Positions 10,625-19,427 of a DNA stretch of 64,000 nt are shown one piece after another; the first letter of the stretch is position 1, and every line of letters starts with the position of its first letter. The stretch is from assembly GCA_963777665.1 (NCBI GenBank), contig CAVZRJ010000001.1, positions 868,001-932,000 of the forward strand. Reading direction: 5' to 3'. The stretch comes from Bog-756 sp963777665 (GTDB lineage: Bacteria > Actinomycetota > Acidimicrobiia > Acidimicrobiales > RAAP-2). Made by a program: the position numbers and the translations under genes. Below the pieces are notes generated by a model that saw nothing but the letters and a program-made list of their open reading frames with translations, was not told the DNA's origin and did no database searches.

Positions 10625-11595
10625 ATGCGCATCGTGGCGGCACTGGGAGGCAACGCGCTCGCTCGAGCGTGGCGAGACTCCCGCTCGCTGAGATCCAGGA
10701 GAAGCACGTCCGCAGTCGCGGTGGAGGCACTGGCCCCGATCGCCCGCGATCATCGACCTGGTGATCACCCACGGCAACGGGCCACAAGTGGGTCTGTTGG
10801 CCCTCGAGAGCGCGAGCGACCCCGGGTTGCCCCACCCCTACCCCTTCGATGTGCTCGGAGCCCAGACCCAGGGGATGATCGGCTACTTCCTCCTCCAGGC
10901 ATTCGAGAACGCTTTACCGGAGGACGAGGTGGTGAGCCTCATCTGTCAGACGCTGGTCGATTGCGACGACCCAGCATTCGATGCCCCGACCAAGTTCGTC
11001 GGCCCGGTCTATGCCGAAGAGACGGCCAGCGATCTCTCGCACGGTTGCGGGGGTGGCAGTATCCGACGCGATGGCGATTCCTGGCGCCGGGTAGTGGCCT
11101 CTCCCGAACCACAGTCGATCGTCGAAATGCCCACCATCCGCAAGCTCGTCCTCGACCGGCGCACTGGTCATCTGTGCCGGCGGCGGCGGGATACCCGTCT
11201 GTCGCGGTGCTGATGGGTCGTTGCGCGGGGTTGAGGCTGTGGTCGACAAGGATCTGACGGCCGCACTCCTGGCCCAGGAGCTCGACGCCGACGCACTGCT
11301 GCTGCTCACCGACGTGCCTAACGTCGAGCGCGATTTCGGCAGCGAGTCAGCGCGGGCGATCCGGAGGACACACCCAAGTGCGCTGCGGGCGATGCACTTT
11401 CCGGACGGATCGATGGGACCCAAGGTCGAAGCTGTTTGCCGGTTCGTGGAGGCGACAGGTAAACCGGCAATGATCGGTCGGCTCGAGGATGCCGTCGAGA
11501 TGATCGAGGGGACACGAGGGACCACGGTGGAACCCGGGACCAGAACGCTCATCTGCGGGGATGTAAGCAGCCAAGTTGAGGAGACCCACCAATGA
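10625..11595 (+). pseudogene. arcC: Carbamate kinase, many frame breaks
   Basis: Would make ATP from carbamoyl-phosphate and ADP. It begins MRIVAALGGNAL, the kinase N-terminal glycine loop. VITHGNGPQVGLLALESA, TQGMIGYFLLQAFEN, the PTKFVGPVY stretch, ICAGGGGIPV, DKDLTAALLAQELDAD and MGPKVEAVCRFVEATGKPA follow in different frames. Several indels cluster at 10670-10760, with further shifts near 11030-11075 and 11165. Each segment remains family-like. The stop at 11593-11595 overlaps the ATG of the following stress protein as ATGA, so transcription and possibly translation are coupled. Confidence 0.83.
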
Positions 11596-12065
11596 AGAGG
11601 GCCATGACCAGTATCGAGCCAGAAGGAGTCCACCGGATCGTCGTCGGTATCGATGGTTCGTCGACATCGATCGCCGCCCTGGAATGGGCAGCCAAGCAGG
11701 CGGAGCTCACCGGCGCCACCCTTGAGGTCTTAATGACATGGGACTGGCCGCTCAGCTTCGGATGGTCGCTCCCCATCCCGTCTGGCTACAACCCGGGACA
11801 TGACAGCGCAAGGGCGCTCGACGAAGTGCTCGAAGCGGTCAAGAAGAGACACCCCGGAGTCGCGATCACAACAACTGTCATCGAGGGTCATCCCGCTCCC
11901 CTGTTGGTGAAAGCCTCCGAAGGAGCGGATCTGCTCGTTGTCGGCAGTCGCGGACACGGTGAGTTTGTTGGAATGCTGCTGGGTTCGGTCAGCGAGCACT
12001 GCGTCACCAACGCCCACTGCCCCGTCCTGGTGCTCCGAGACCGGTCGTCATCGGTGCGACGATGA
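11592..12065 (+). CDS. Universal stress protein
   Basis: UspA-fold protein of 157 aa. It opens with IVVGIDGSSTSIAALEWAA, and the ATP-binding signature GSRGHGEFVGMLLGSVSEHC lies near the C-terminus, ending HCPVLVLR. Both are typical of ATP-binding actinobacterial USPs. It overlaps the end of arcC by four bases, placing a stress protein at the end of the arginine deiminase operon. Several USPs belong to the DosR regulon in mycobacteria. Role inferred: energy/dormancy signalling. Confidence 0.92.
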   Translation: MKRAMTSIEPEGVHRIVVGIDGSSTSIAALEWAAKQAELTGATLEVLMTWDWPLSFGWSLPIPSGYNPGHDSARALDEVLEAVKKRHPGVAITTTVIEGHPAPLLVKASEGADLLVVGSRGHGEFVGMLLGSVSEHCVTNAHCPVLVLRDRSSSVRR

Positions 12066-12127
12066 ACGTCTCCGGATGTCGATTCGATGAGCTGGACGGT
12101 CTGTGGCTCGTCTCAGGGGGGCACCCT

Positions 12128-12142
12128 GGGGCGTTTTGCCCT
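12128..12142 (+). promoter_or_regulatory. DosR-box-like palindrome before PPOX gene
   Basis: GGGGCGTTTTGCCCT, about 35-50 bp upstream of the ATG at 12177. A second, weaker candidate, GGACTGGGGGCCTAA, follows at 12158-12172. Either could bind the DevR-like regulator. Confidence 0.4.
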
Positions 12143-12176
12143 GATCATCCCCTGCTCGGACTGGGGGCCTAACCGT

Positions 12177-12635
12177 ATGTGGGCCGACGAGGACTCCAAT
12201 GTGAAGATCCTGGCCCCCCCGGAGTGCATGGAGTATCTACGTCAGGTATCCGTCGGCCGCATCGGCGTGAGCATCGACGCACTGCCGGTCATCCTGCCGG
12301 TGCACTTTGCACTGTTCGAGAACTCGGTGCTCTTCCGCACCATCCCCGGAACAAGATTCGATACCGCAACCGTAGGGGCCGTCGTCGCCTTTCAAGCCGA
12401 CGCCGAGGAGCCGCTCGGCGGAACCCATTGGAGCGTGCTTCTGCAGGGCTTTGCTTCTTCAGTGACCGACCGGTCGGTCGATCTCGAAGCGAGGTCCATC
12501 CCAATCAAACCTTGGACTGGGGTGCAACGAGAGCACCGATTGGTACGGGTCGAGGCCACCAATGTCAGCGGTCGAAGGTTCCGCATTGCCGGTGAAGGAC
12601 CGTCGGTTGAGTTTCCTGACGCCTCTCGGATGTAG
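12177..12635 (+). CDS. PPOX-fold flavin/F420-binding family protein
   Basis: About 152 aa, split-barrel pyridoxamine-phosphate-oxidase-like protein. Seen: VSVGRIGVSIDALPVILPVHF, then SVLFRTIPGTRF and VVAFQADAEE, followed by WSVLLQGFA, the pattern of PPOX-class proteins such as mycobacterial Rv0080, a DosR-regulon member. Start ATG 12177 gives MWADEDSNVKILAPPECMEY; the frame is open upstream but looks non-coding. A second copy of this family lies at 28247-28708. Substrate unknown. Confidence 0.82.
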   Translation: MWADEDSNVKILAPPECMEYLRQVSVGRIGVSIDALPVILPVHFALFENSVLFRTIPGTRFDTATVGAVVAFQADAEEPLGGTHWSVLLQGFASSVTDRSVDLEARSIPIKPWTGVQREHRLVRVEATNVSGRRFRIAGEGPSVEFPDASRM

Positions 12636-12754
12636 CCGATCGTCCTGACCGACCGAGCCTTGACACTCTCCTCACGATCGGATCAAGTACCTTCGCCCAG
12701 TGTCACTCGTTTTGGGAGAGAACTCTGATGCCGTGCTGTGGAGGATGAGTCCCT

Positions 12755-13196
12755 GACGACCTCACCAGGCGGTACGGATCGCTTGCTGTGACCTCTGGGA
12801 TCTCGATCCGGAGGTCATTTCGGAGAGGCTGGGCTACCTTGGTCCGAACGAGGCGGAGTCGATTGCAAGCGAAAGCCCGTCCAGGCATTCCGGTAGCTGG
12901 CGAACGTGGCCGGTGAGACCAACTTGTCGCCATCGCTCACCGGGCTGAGACCGTGCACCTGCTGGACCTGGTCCAAGACCGCGTCGTTTCACGCTATCGC
13001 GAACAGCCGATCGCCTATTCTTGCCGGCGCGTTGATGACTCGAGCCGACCTCCTGGTTCTCGATGAGCCCACCCGCGGCCCCGACACCTTGATGGAACAG
13101 GGTTTCGCCAGTGCATCCACGAGACCAAGGAACGCGGCCAGACCGTATTTTCCTGTCCTCACAGTCACATGTGTTCCGCAGAGGGAAGTGGTCTAG
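12755..13196 (+). pseudogene. Degraded ABC transporter ATPase remnant
   Basis: Pieces of an ABC-2 type ATPase lie in all three frames. LTRRYGSLAV is followed by YLGPNEAESI in place of the Walker A GPNGAGKTT. A degraded middle precedes DLLVLDEPTRGPDTLMEQGF (Walker B and D-loop region), then QCIHETKERGQTVFSCPHSH in another frame where LSSH is usual. Walker A is destroyed by substitutions as well as shifts. Unlike the arc genes, this is a genuinely decayed gene. No permease partner remains beside it. Confidence 0.75.
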
Positions 13197-13210
13197 GACT
13201 TTCGGCCCTA
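13195..13210 (+). promoter_or_regulatory. DosR-box-like palindrome before ferritin-like gene
   Basis: AGGACTTTCGGCCCTA, within a longer imperfect palindrome from GGTCTAGG to GTGACC, 65 bp upstream of the ATG at 13276. One of the clearest copies. Confidence 0.65.
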
Positions 13211-13275
13211 GTGACCTCGACGCCGACTGGAGATCATGAAACTAGAAGTACACGACCATCAGGAGGGTGTTTCCG

Positions 13276-13803
13276 ATGACTGTGAAGGCGAACTCAATCG
13301 ACGGAGCCCAGGCGACGCTCGGCGACGCGGTTCGCGGCCTGCGGGCAACAGCGGCAAGCGCGGGAACGCGAGACCTCGTCGAACTCATCGTTCGACACAG
13401 CGCTGAGGAAGGCGAGCTGTTGGCGACCTATGAACAGCTCTCCACCGAGGCGCCGGACGAAAGCGTACGATACTTGATCGGCTTGATACTGGAAGACGAG
13501 CTTCGCCACCACCGGCTACTGGCCGAGCTCGGCAATGCCATTGCCTGGGGGTCGACAGGTTTGCCGCAAGCGACGGCCGTACCGAGACTTCCCGCCAGCA
13601 TCAGTGGTGCTCTGTTGGAACAGACGAGACTGTTGTTGAAGTCTGAGGAGGCCGATGCCCGGGCCCTCCGTCGTATCAGGAAGGAACTGCGACCCTTCGC
13701 GGATACCACCTTGTGGGTGCTGGTCATCGACCTCATGCTTCTCGACACCAACAAGCACGCCACCATTCTGCGATTCCTCGAGCGGCGTCGGAAGGGCAGT
13801 TGA
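13276..13803 (+). CDS. Putative ferritin-like four-helix protein
   Basis: A 175-aa soluble, helical protein. Helices carry HSAEEGELLATYEQL, LEDELRHHRLLAEL and DTNKHATILRFLE, a spacing of Glu and His resembling rubrerythrin/ferritin-like di-iron proteins. The assignment rests on this pattern only, and I do not recognise a named family. The start at 13276 (MTVKANS) follows AGGAGGG. A strong DosR-like box precedes it, so induction under low oxygen is likely. It may store metal or sense oxygen/redox; function unproven. Confidence 0.7.
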   Translation: MTVKANSIDGAQATLGDAVRGLRATAASAGTRDLVELIVRHSAEEGELLATYEQLSTEAPDESVRYLIGLILEDELRHHRLLAELGNAIAWGSTGLPQATAVPRLPASISGALLEQTRLLLKSEEADARALRRIRKELRPFADTTLWVLVIDLMLLDTNKHATILRFLERRRKGS

Positions 13804-13828
13804 TCGCACTCATTGGGGGCTCAGAAAG

Positions 13829-13844
13829 TGACGTTTGGCCCTCT
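13829..13844 (+). promoter_or_regulatory. Weak DosR-box-like sequence
   Basis: GTGACGTTTGGCCCTC, matching the right half-site well and the left half weakly. It lies just after the ferritin-like gene and 48 bp before a possible 26-aa ORF. Confidence 0.25.
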
Positions 13845-13891
13845 GGCTGGCGGAAAGGCGATGACATACTGCAACCAGAGAGGTCGAGGAG

Positions 13892-13972
13892 ATGACGATA
13901 AGCCCACATTCGCAGAAGCTGGACCGGACGAGCTCCGAGGAGTTGGCTGAAACATCAAGCCGGGACGAGTGA
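13892..13972 (+). CDS. Possible 26-aa small protein
   Basis: A short frame beginning MTISPHSQKLDRTSSEELAE, preceded by GAGGAG directly before the ATG and by a weak DosR-like box. It is hydrophilic, with no known family. Kept only because start signals and box coincide; it may be chance. Confidence 0.2.
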   Translation: MTISPHSQKLDRTSSEELAETSSRDE

Positions 13973-14557
13973 GCGGCCCGCCGAGGGCCGAACAGTACGC
14001 TCGCTATATCCTCCGCGTTCTAGCCCCGTTATCGCGAATGGGAACAGTGGGATACGAACTTCTCCCCGGGACTTCATTGTCGACATATCTGGCGCATCAG
14101 AAGTCACCAAGTCGGCCGTAGCGAGTGGGAAGTGGAGCGATGCGTGACGAGGACAGCGGGATGGGCTGTCCTTCGAAATCAGCAGGGCGACAATCGGAAC
14201 GAGGTACGATCGCTGGACGAAGGTGGACAAGGTTCGCAGCTGGTTTCCAGAGATCCTGGATGGACTCCTCCTGTTGAGAATCCTCTAACCATGCCGGTCT
14301 ACAGATGCGAGGTCGATGTTCCGGGTCGGGGTGCCCGACCCGGTTCTCCCGGTGACTTCCCGAAAGGCAAGGGCGTGAGCCCCTGTCCCCAGCCGGGAGG
14401 CGATCGCGACACGTTGAGAGTGGTCTTCAATCCCAGGGATGAGAATCAGTCCCCGAAACGAGTGGCACCGAGAGATGATCGTACGGCGCTGCACGCCACT
14501 GCCAGGCCTAGCGTCACGAGCCATCCGCCACATGAGGCACGCGATGGGGCCGGGCGG
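13973..14557. other. Intergenic region before the second two-component system
   Basis: About 585 bases. The kinase frame is open through most of it but the translation does not look like protein of any family, and a strong hairpin (14321-14343) interrupts it. No gene is supported here. Confidence 0.5.
14321..14349. terminator. Strong hairpin, terminator-like
   Basis: CCGGGTCGGG, a 3-base loop, then CCCGACCCGG: a perfect 10-bp stem, followed by TTCTCCC. It argues that the histidine kinase starts downstream. Confidence 0.45.
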
Positions 14558-15985
14558 GTGTTGAGACTTCCCGGTTTGTCCACCCGATTCCGGATCCTGC
14601 TCTGGTGCACGCTCCTTGTGGCCTTGGCGCTCACGGCGTCGGTCATTGCAACCCGGGTCGTCCTGCTCCGGCACCTGTCGCAGGAAACTGACAGTCAGCT
14701 CACCCATGAGCTGGATGAGATCGGATTGGGCCATGCCCCGAACAGGTCAGCATCGCTCAGCCCATCGGTTGACCTCGATCAGCAGCTGCAAGCTGTATTG
14801 GGTCGTGCCACTGCAATCCAATCGCAAGAACTCCTGGCAATCTCTGATGGGAAAGTGCTGGCCCGAAGCCCGGCTCGGCCCCTGTTTACACTGGAGTCCG
14901 ACGCTGCTCTGGTTCATCGATGGGCTGGCGTCCACGGACCGACGTTCGGCACGGTACAGACGTCAGCAGGCGCCGTGCGGTTCCTGGCTGCACCGATCTC
15001 TGTGATTCCCGGCTCACGGGCTGGCTCCGACATCTTCGTGGCAGCATCATTTCTCGATCGTGGGCGCGCCGAGGTCAATACGACCGTGGGCATCGCGTCC
15101 ACTGTCGGACTGTTGGCCTTGGTCGCGGCCATCCTCGTTGCTTGGGTGATCGCTGGACGGATCCTGGCGCCCGTCCGGGACCTGGAGTTGGCGGCTCGGT
15201 CAGTTTCCGAATCCGACCTTTCTCATCGCCTTCAGATCAGGGGAAACGACGAACTCGCCCGGTTGGCGGGAGACTTCAACGCGATGCTCGATCGCGTGGA
15301 GTCGGCGTTTCGCTCGCAGCGGCAGTTCATCGATGATGCGGGCCACGAGCTCCGGACTCCGCTTACCGTCATCCGTGGACATCTCGAGCTGCTGGGGGAC
15401 GATCCAGTCGAACGAGAAGAGGTTCGAGCCATCTTGACCGACGAGCTCGACCGGATGGCCCGCATGGTCAACGACCTGCTCGTCCTGGCCCGAGCCGAAC
15501 GGCCAGATTTCCTGCGGCTCGCCCCGGTCGACATCACCATGCTCACCTCCGAGGTGCAAGGCAAGGCAACTTCATTGGCTAGTCGTCAGTGGCGGGTTGG
15601 CGGGCACACGGACGTTGAGATCCTCGCCGACCGACAACGACTCACCCAGGCCTGGATGCAACTTGCCCAGAACGCAACCCAGCACACGGCGGAAGGAAGC
15701 GTTGTCGAGCTCGGCTCTCGGGTCGCCGGTGACTGGGTGGAGCTCTGGGTGGCGGATGCCGGAGCGGGTGTGCCGGACGATGCTCGCGTCTGGATCTTCG
15801 AAGGCTTCACCCGGGCCTCAGGGGATCGTCGAACTGGCGAGCACTTCGGCCTCGGGCTGCCCATCGTCCGAGCGATCGCCGAAGCTCACCACGGCCAGGT
15901 GTCCGTCGCGGAAAGTTCCTGTGGCGGGGCCCTCTTCGTCATCCGACTGCCCCTGACCCCTGCTCGCTCGAAGTCCGCACCATGA
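14558..15985 (+). CDS. Membrane sensor histidine kinase (OmpR-family partner)
   Basis: About 475 aa. TM1 (LLWCTLLVALALTASVIAT) is near the start, then an extracytoplasmic region of roughly 130 aa and TM2 (VGLLALVAAILVAWVIAG). HAMP follows (from RILAPVRDLELAARSV), then HisKA with FIDDAGHELRTPLTVIRGHL and an HATPase domain (LAQNATQHT, DAGAGVP, FGLGLPIVRAIAEAH). Start GTG 14558 puts a short cytoplasmic tail before TM1; the ribosome site is weak, so the start is uncertain. Its stop overlaps the ATG of the response regulator by four bases, so they form a pair. The signal sensed is unknown. Confidence 0.88.
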   Translation: MLRLPGLSTRFRILLWCTLLVALALTASVIATRVVLLRHLSQETDSQLTHELDEIGLGHAPNRSASLSPSVDLDQQLQAVLGRATAIQSQELLAISDGKVLARSPARPLFTLESDAALVHRWAGVHGPTFGTVQTSAGAVRFLAAPISVIPGSRAGSDIFVAASFLDRGRAEVNTTVGIASTVGLLALVAAILVAWVIAGRILAPVRDLELAARSVSESDLSHRLQIRGNDELARLAGDFNAMLDRVESAFRSQRQFIDDAGHELRTPLTVIRGHLELLGDDPVEREEVRAILTDELDRMARMVNDLLVLARAERPDFLRLAPVDITMLTSEVQGKATSLASRQWRVGGHTDVEILADRQRLTQAWMQLAQNATQHTAEGSVVELGSRVAGDWVELWVADAGAGVPDDARVWIFEGFTRASGDRRTGEHFGLGLPIVRAIAEAHHGQVSVAESSCGGALFVIRLPLTPARSKSAP

Positions 15986-16647
15986 GCCGGATCCTGGTGG
16001 CCGAAGACGAGCCGGGGATCTCCTCCTTCGTCGTGAAGGGACTCAAGGCCGCAGGACACACCGCCCACATCGCCGAGGACGGGACCAGTGCTCTATGGGA
16101 AGCACGCTCTGGTGAGTTCGATCTTCTCGTGCTCGATCTCGGTCTACCCGGCATGGACGGTCTGTCTGTCTTGGCGGATCTCCGCAAAGGAGGTGACGAG
16201 ATTCCTGTGGTCATCCTGACTGCTCGGGATGACGTCGACACACTGGTCACCGGACTGGACCTCGGAGCAAGTGACTTCATTGCCAAACCGCTCCGGTTCG
16301 ACGAACTGCTCGCCCGTATTCGCTCCCGTCTCCGCGACACTGGCCATTTGGAGTCCAAGAAGTACGAGTTCGCTGATGTCGTGGTCGACGTCGTCGCTCG
16401 GCGTGTTGAGCGGGCAGGTCAGGTAGTAGAGCTGACGGCCAAGGAATTCCTGCTTCTCGAAACGTTTCTCGCCCACAAGGGCCAGGTTCTGTCACGACAA
16501 CAGCTTCTCAGCCATGTCTGGGGGTACGACTTCGAGACGGGATCCAATGTCGTCGACGTGTATGTCCGGTACCTCCGGAAGAAGCTGGGGTCCGGGCTCA
16601 TCACAACGATTCGGGGGGTGGGATATCGGCTGGGTGACACGGATTGA
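15982..16647 (+). CDS. OmpR/PhoB-family response regulator
   Basis: 221 aa: receiver with acidic EDE near the N-terminus, phospho-acceptor Asp in LLVLDLGLPGMDGL, T in VVILTARDD and K in FIAKPLRFDELLARI. The winged-helix DNA-binding domain follows (LTAKEFLLLETFL, LLSHVWGYDFETGSNVVDVYVRYLR, IRGVGYRL). It overlaps the upstream kinase by ATGA. A hairpin follows directly after the stop. The next gene encodes a small secreted protein, a possible target, but no operator was identified. Confidence 0.93.
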   Translation: MSRILVAEDEPGISSFVVKGLKAAGHTAHIAEDGTSALWEARSGEFDLLVLDLGLPGMDGLSVLADLRKGGDEIPVVILTARDDVDTLVTGLDLGASDFIAKPLRFDELLARIRSRLRDTGHLESKKYEFADVVVDVVARRVERAGQVVELTAKEFLLLETFLAHKGQVLSRQQLLSHVWGYDFETGSNVVDVYVRYLRKKLGSGLITTIRGVGYRLGDTD

Positions 16648-16672
16648 GGATGAGAGGATTCTCATCCTTTCC
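16648..16672 (+). terminator. Intrinsic terminator-like hairpin
   Basis: GGATGAGA, loop GGAT, TCTCATCC, then TTTCCC, immediately after the response regulator stop codon. Confidence 0.5.
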
Positions 16673-16739
16673 CAACGTGGGTCTCATGGGCGCATCCGAC
16701 AATGGTGAGTGAAGCCCCCCAACCACCAAGGAGAACCCC

Positions 16740-17153
16740 ATGACAACGAACCGCATCAGCCGTCTCATTCTCGTCGGAGCAGTCGGAGCTGCCGGTCTCG
16801 GCACTTTCGCCGTCCTCCCTGCTACCCAGGTCGGAGCTGCCACGTCATCGATCAACATCAATGCCAAGTGCAGTGGGACCAGCGTGGCCGATCTCCAGGT
16901 TCAAAGGGAGGACACCGGGAAGCTCAGCATCGACTTCGGTGTCGACATGGCCCGCCATACCGCCGGCGTTCCGTGGAAGGTCACCGTGTCCAACAACGGG
17001 TCGGTATTCATGAACACGACCACCAAGACAATCTCGGACGGCTCGTTCAGCATCTCCCGTCTGATCGCTCCGAAGGCTGGCACCAATACGGTCGTCGGTA
17101 AGGCCACAAACCTGGTCACCCACGAGACCTGCAAGATCACGGGATCACTCTGA
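16740..17153 (+). CDS. Small secreted protein, unrecognised
   Basis: 137 aa with a clear Sec signal: MTTNRISRLILVGAVGAAGL, continuing hydrophobic to PATQVGAAT, a likely signal peptidase site at VGA-A. The mature part is rich in Ser/Thr/Asn/Val with two Cys (NAKCSG and ETCKITG), suggesting one disulfide and an Ig-like beta fold. AAGGAG precedes the ATG. It sits just after a two-component system and before a beta-helix surface protein, so an envelope role is likely. No named family recognised. Confidence 0.75.
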   Translation: MTTNRISRLILVGAVGAAGLGTFAVLPATQVGAATSSININAKCSGTSVADLQVQREDTGKLSIDFGVDMARHTAGVPWKVTVSNNGSVFMNTTTKTISDGSFSISRLIAPKAGTNTVVGKATNLVTHETCKITGSL

Positions 17154-17170
17154 TCCTGCTGGCCACTCTC

Positions 17171-17206
17171 GCCACCGCTGGCGGCCCCGCCTCCGCCAGC
17201 GGTGGC
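17171..17206 (+). terminator. Strong hairpin after the small secreted protein
   Basis: GCCACCGCTGGCGG, 8-base loop, CCGCCAGCGGTGGC: a perfect 14-bp stem, followed by a pyrimidine tract rich in T. Probable intrinsic terminator. Confidence 0.7.
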
Positions 17207-17215
17207 TCTCTTCTT

Positions 17216-17270
17216 CTCTTCTCTTCTCTTCTCTTCTCTTCTCTTCTCTTCTCTTCTCTTCTCTTCTCTT
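17216..17270 (+). repeat. CTCTT pentanucleotide microsatellite, 11 copies
   Basis: Eleven uninterrupted CTCTT units, with partial units on both sides. It lies between the terminator and the beta-helix protein gene, about 210 bp before that start. All-pyrimidine on this strand; such tracts are prone to slippage. Confidence 0.9.
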
Positions 17271-17482
17271 CTCTCTTCGTCCTGAGCGGACGTCACGTGA
17301 ACGTCACTTGTATATCCGCACACAAGCTTCCGAGATGAGCGCCCTTTCATCATCGAGACGCGGTCGATTCTCCGCGGCCATTCTGTTACTCTGCCGACAG
17401 GGACAAGAACCAGTGATCGTCCTTCGTGAACACCTCGTGACGGATCTGGTCAAGTCGAGGAACCGATGGAGAGGATGCCACC

Positions 17483-19285
17483 ATGCACCGGCCCGCTGTC
17501 TTGCGCCCCGTCCGCTCGCTTCTCGCCGGCTTCGTCGTCATCGGCACAGTCCTCCTCGCGACGCCGACCGCGTCCTCTGCCGCGTCCCCGCTGAACCTGA
17601 CGGTCAACTCGACGGCCGACACCCACGCTGTCAATCCCGGCAGCGGCAGGTGTGCCGACGCTCACGGGCACTGCACCCTACGGGCCGCCACCGAGGTGGC
17701 CAACGCTCAGGCCGCCGGCAGGCCGGTCAACATCAAGGTGCCGGTCGGCACGTTCGGGCTGACCCTCGGTGTGCTCACGCTCAAGCACAATCCTGTCGTC
17801 GTCACCGGGGCCGGTGCCACCACAACAGTGGTCACCGCACAAGGGGTGAGCCGGGTTCTCACCGTGGCGGCCACCGCCAAGGTCACCCTCACTCATCTCG
17901 AGCTGACCGGGGGCACAGCCCCCAACGGCACCGACAGCCAGAACGGCGGCAACGGTGGAGGCATCGTCAACGCCGGCTCCTTGACCCTTGCAAACAGCAC
18001 GATCACCGGGAACACCGCCGGCTCCGGAGGGCAGGGATTGAACGACACGGCCGGGAACGGCGGGAACGGCGGCGGGATCACCAACACCGGCGTCCTTCTC
18101 GTCGAGGGCAGCACGATCAGTGCCAACGCCACCGGCTGGGGCGGGTACGGGCTCTACGGGAACGAGCTGTCCGGTAACGGTGGCCAGGGTGGTGGCATCT
18201 ACTCAGGGGGTGGGAGAGTCACGCTCACCAACAGCGTGGTCTCGGGCAACACGTCCGGTAACTCCGGTCCGTCGGGCGATGGTCCGGCCAACGCCGGAGA
18301 CGGTGGTGGGGTCTGGAGCTCCGCAACGCTCATCGTGACCGGCAGCACGTTCTCGGCCAACACCGGTGGGAACGCCACAGGCGCCGGAGCGAACGGCGGT
18401 GGCATCTTCTCGAGTGGCACCGCCACCGTCTCCTCGTCGATCTTCACCTCCAACACCGCAGGGCAGGGCGACCTCTCCGCCGGTAACGGCGGTGCCATCG
18501 CCAACACCGGGGCGCTCTCACTGACGAAGTCGACCCTGTCGAAGAACGCCGCCGGTGCGGGCGTAGGCGGCGCGCCCGGCGGCAACGGTGGCGGCCTCGA
18601 CTCGAGCGCTGGCAAGGCGACACTGACTGGTGACACCCTCAACGCCAACGCAGGCGGCAACGGCGGGGACGCCATCATCGTCGATCCCGGGTGTTTCGCC
18701 CCCGGTCGCGGCGGTAACGGCGGGGGGATCTACTCGTCGAGCGGCCTCAGTGTCACCAACTCCACCCTGTCCGGGAACACCACCGGGGCGGGGGGCTTCT
18801 ACCAGCTCCCGTGCGCCGGTCAGGCTCCTTCCGGTGTCGGTGGCGGTCTGGCAACCGCCGGCGGGACGGCGACGCTGTCCTACGCGACCGTGGCCGATAA
18901 CGCGGACGGCATCGACAACCTGTCCGGCACCGTGACCCTCGGAGGGACCATCGTCGCCGACAGCACACCGAACAACGGCACGACGACCAATTGCACCGGC
19001 GTCATCTCCGAGACCTCCGGCTACAACCTCGACAGCGGCGCAACCTGCGGACTGGCTGCAGCCACCGACATCAGCGGCTCCGAGCCGCTCCTCGCAACGC
19101 TCGGAGCCAACGGAGGTCCCACCGACACCCAGGCCCTGCAGACAGGCAGCCCGGCCATCGACCACGGTGGCACCGCCGGTACCGGCTGCCCGACGGTGGA
19201 CCAGCGCGGCGTGGGCCGTCCCGACGAAGCTGGCGATGGAGGCACCTGCGACATCGGCGCCTATGAATCCCAAGGGATCGGGTAG
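17483..19285 (+). CDS. Secreted right-handed beta-helix protein (CSLREAI / choice-of-anchor Q type)
   Basis: 600 aa. Signal peptide at residues 1-33 (RSLLAGFVVIGTVLLATPTA), then LNLTVNSTADTHAVNPGSG and CTLRAATEVANA, the CSLREAI-like entry motif. About 18 degenerate rungs of the kind GNGGGI..TGTLT...STISGNTAG follow, rich in Gly/Asn/Thr. The C-terminus has SPAIDHGG and DQRGVGRPDEAG..CDIGAYES, typical of choice-of-anchor Q domains. Start MHRPAVLRPVRSLL follows AGAGGA. A close paralogue lies inverted at 31323-33131, and the upstream bases also match. Probable surface adhesin or polysaccharide-binding protein; ligand unknown. Confidence 0.88.
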   Translation: MHRPAVLRPVRSLLAGFVVIGTVLLATPTASSAASPLNLTVNSTADTHAVNPGSGRCADAHGHCTLRAATEVANAQAAGRPVNIKVPVGTFGLTLGVLTLKHNPVVVTGAGATTTVVTAQGVSRVLTVAATAKVTLTHLELTGGTAPNGTDSQNGGNGGGIVNAGSLTLANSTITGNTAGSGGQGLNDTAGNGGNGGGITNTGVLLVEGSTISANATGWGGYGLYGNELSGNGGQGGGIYSGGGRVTLTNSVVSGNTSGNSGPSGDGPANAGDGGGVWSSATLIVTGSTFSANTGGNATGAGANGGGIFSSGTATVSSSIFTSNTAGQGDLSAGNGGAIANTGALSLTKSTLSKNAAGAGVGGAPGGNGGGLDSSAGKATLTGDTLNANAGGNGGDAIIVDPGCFAPGRGGNGGGIYSSSGLSVTNSTLSGNTTGAGGFYQLPCAGQAPSGVGGGLATAGGTATLSYATVADNADGIDNLSGTVTLGGTIVADSTPNNGTTTNCTGVISETSGYNLDSGATCGLAAATDISGSEPLLATLGANGGPTDTQALQTGSPAIDHGGTAGTGCPTVDQRGVGRPDEAGDGGTCDIGAYESQGIG

Positions 19286-19427
19286 GGCACGACCAATCGC
19301 TGTTCTCCGTTCCAGCCAGGAGACCGCCAGACGCAAGTCGGCTGATCTGCTCCACCGGACCTCGCGCCGGCGTGCCGTTGTGCCGCCGCTACGTATCGCG
19401 GGCACGACCGAGCGGTGGCTTGCGCCG

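Noticed and set aside
14132..14557. Long N-terminal extension of the second histidine kinase
   Set aside because: It runs through a strong hairpin, has no family-like sequence, and the expected short cytoplasmic tail appears only at 14558.
17216..17270. CRISPR array
   Set aside because: Units are five bases and contiguous, without spacers; it is a microsatellite.
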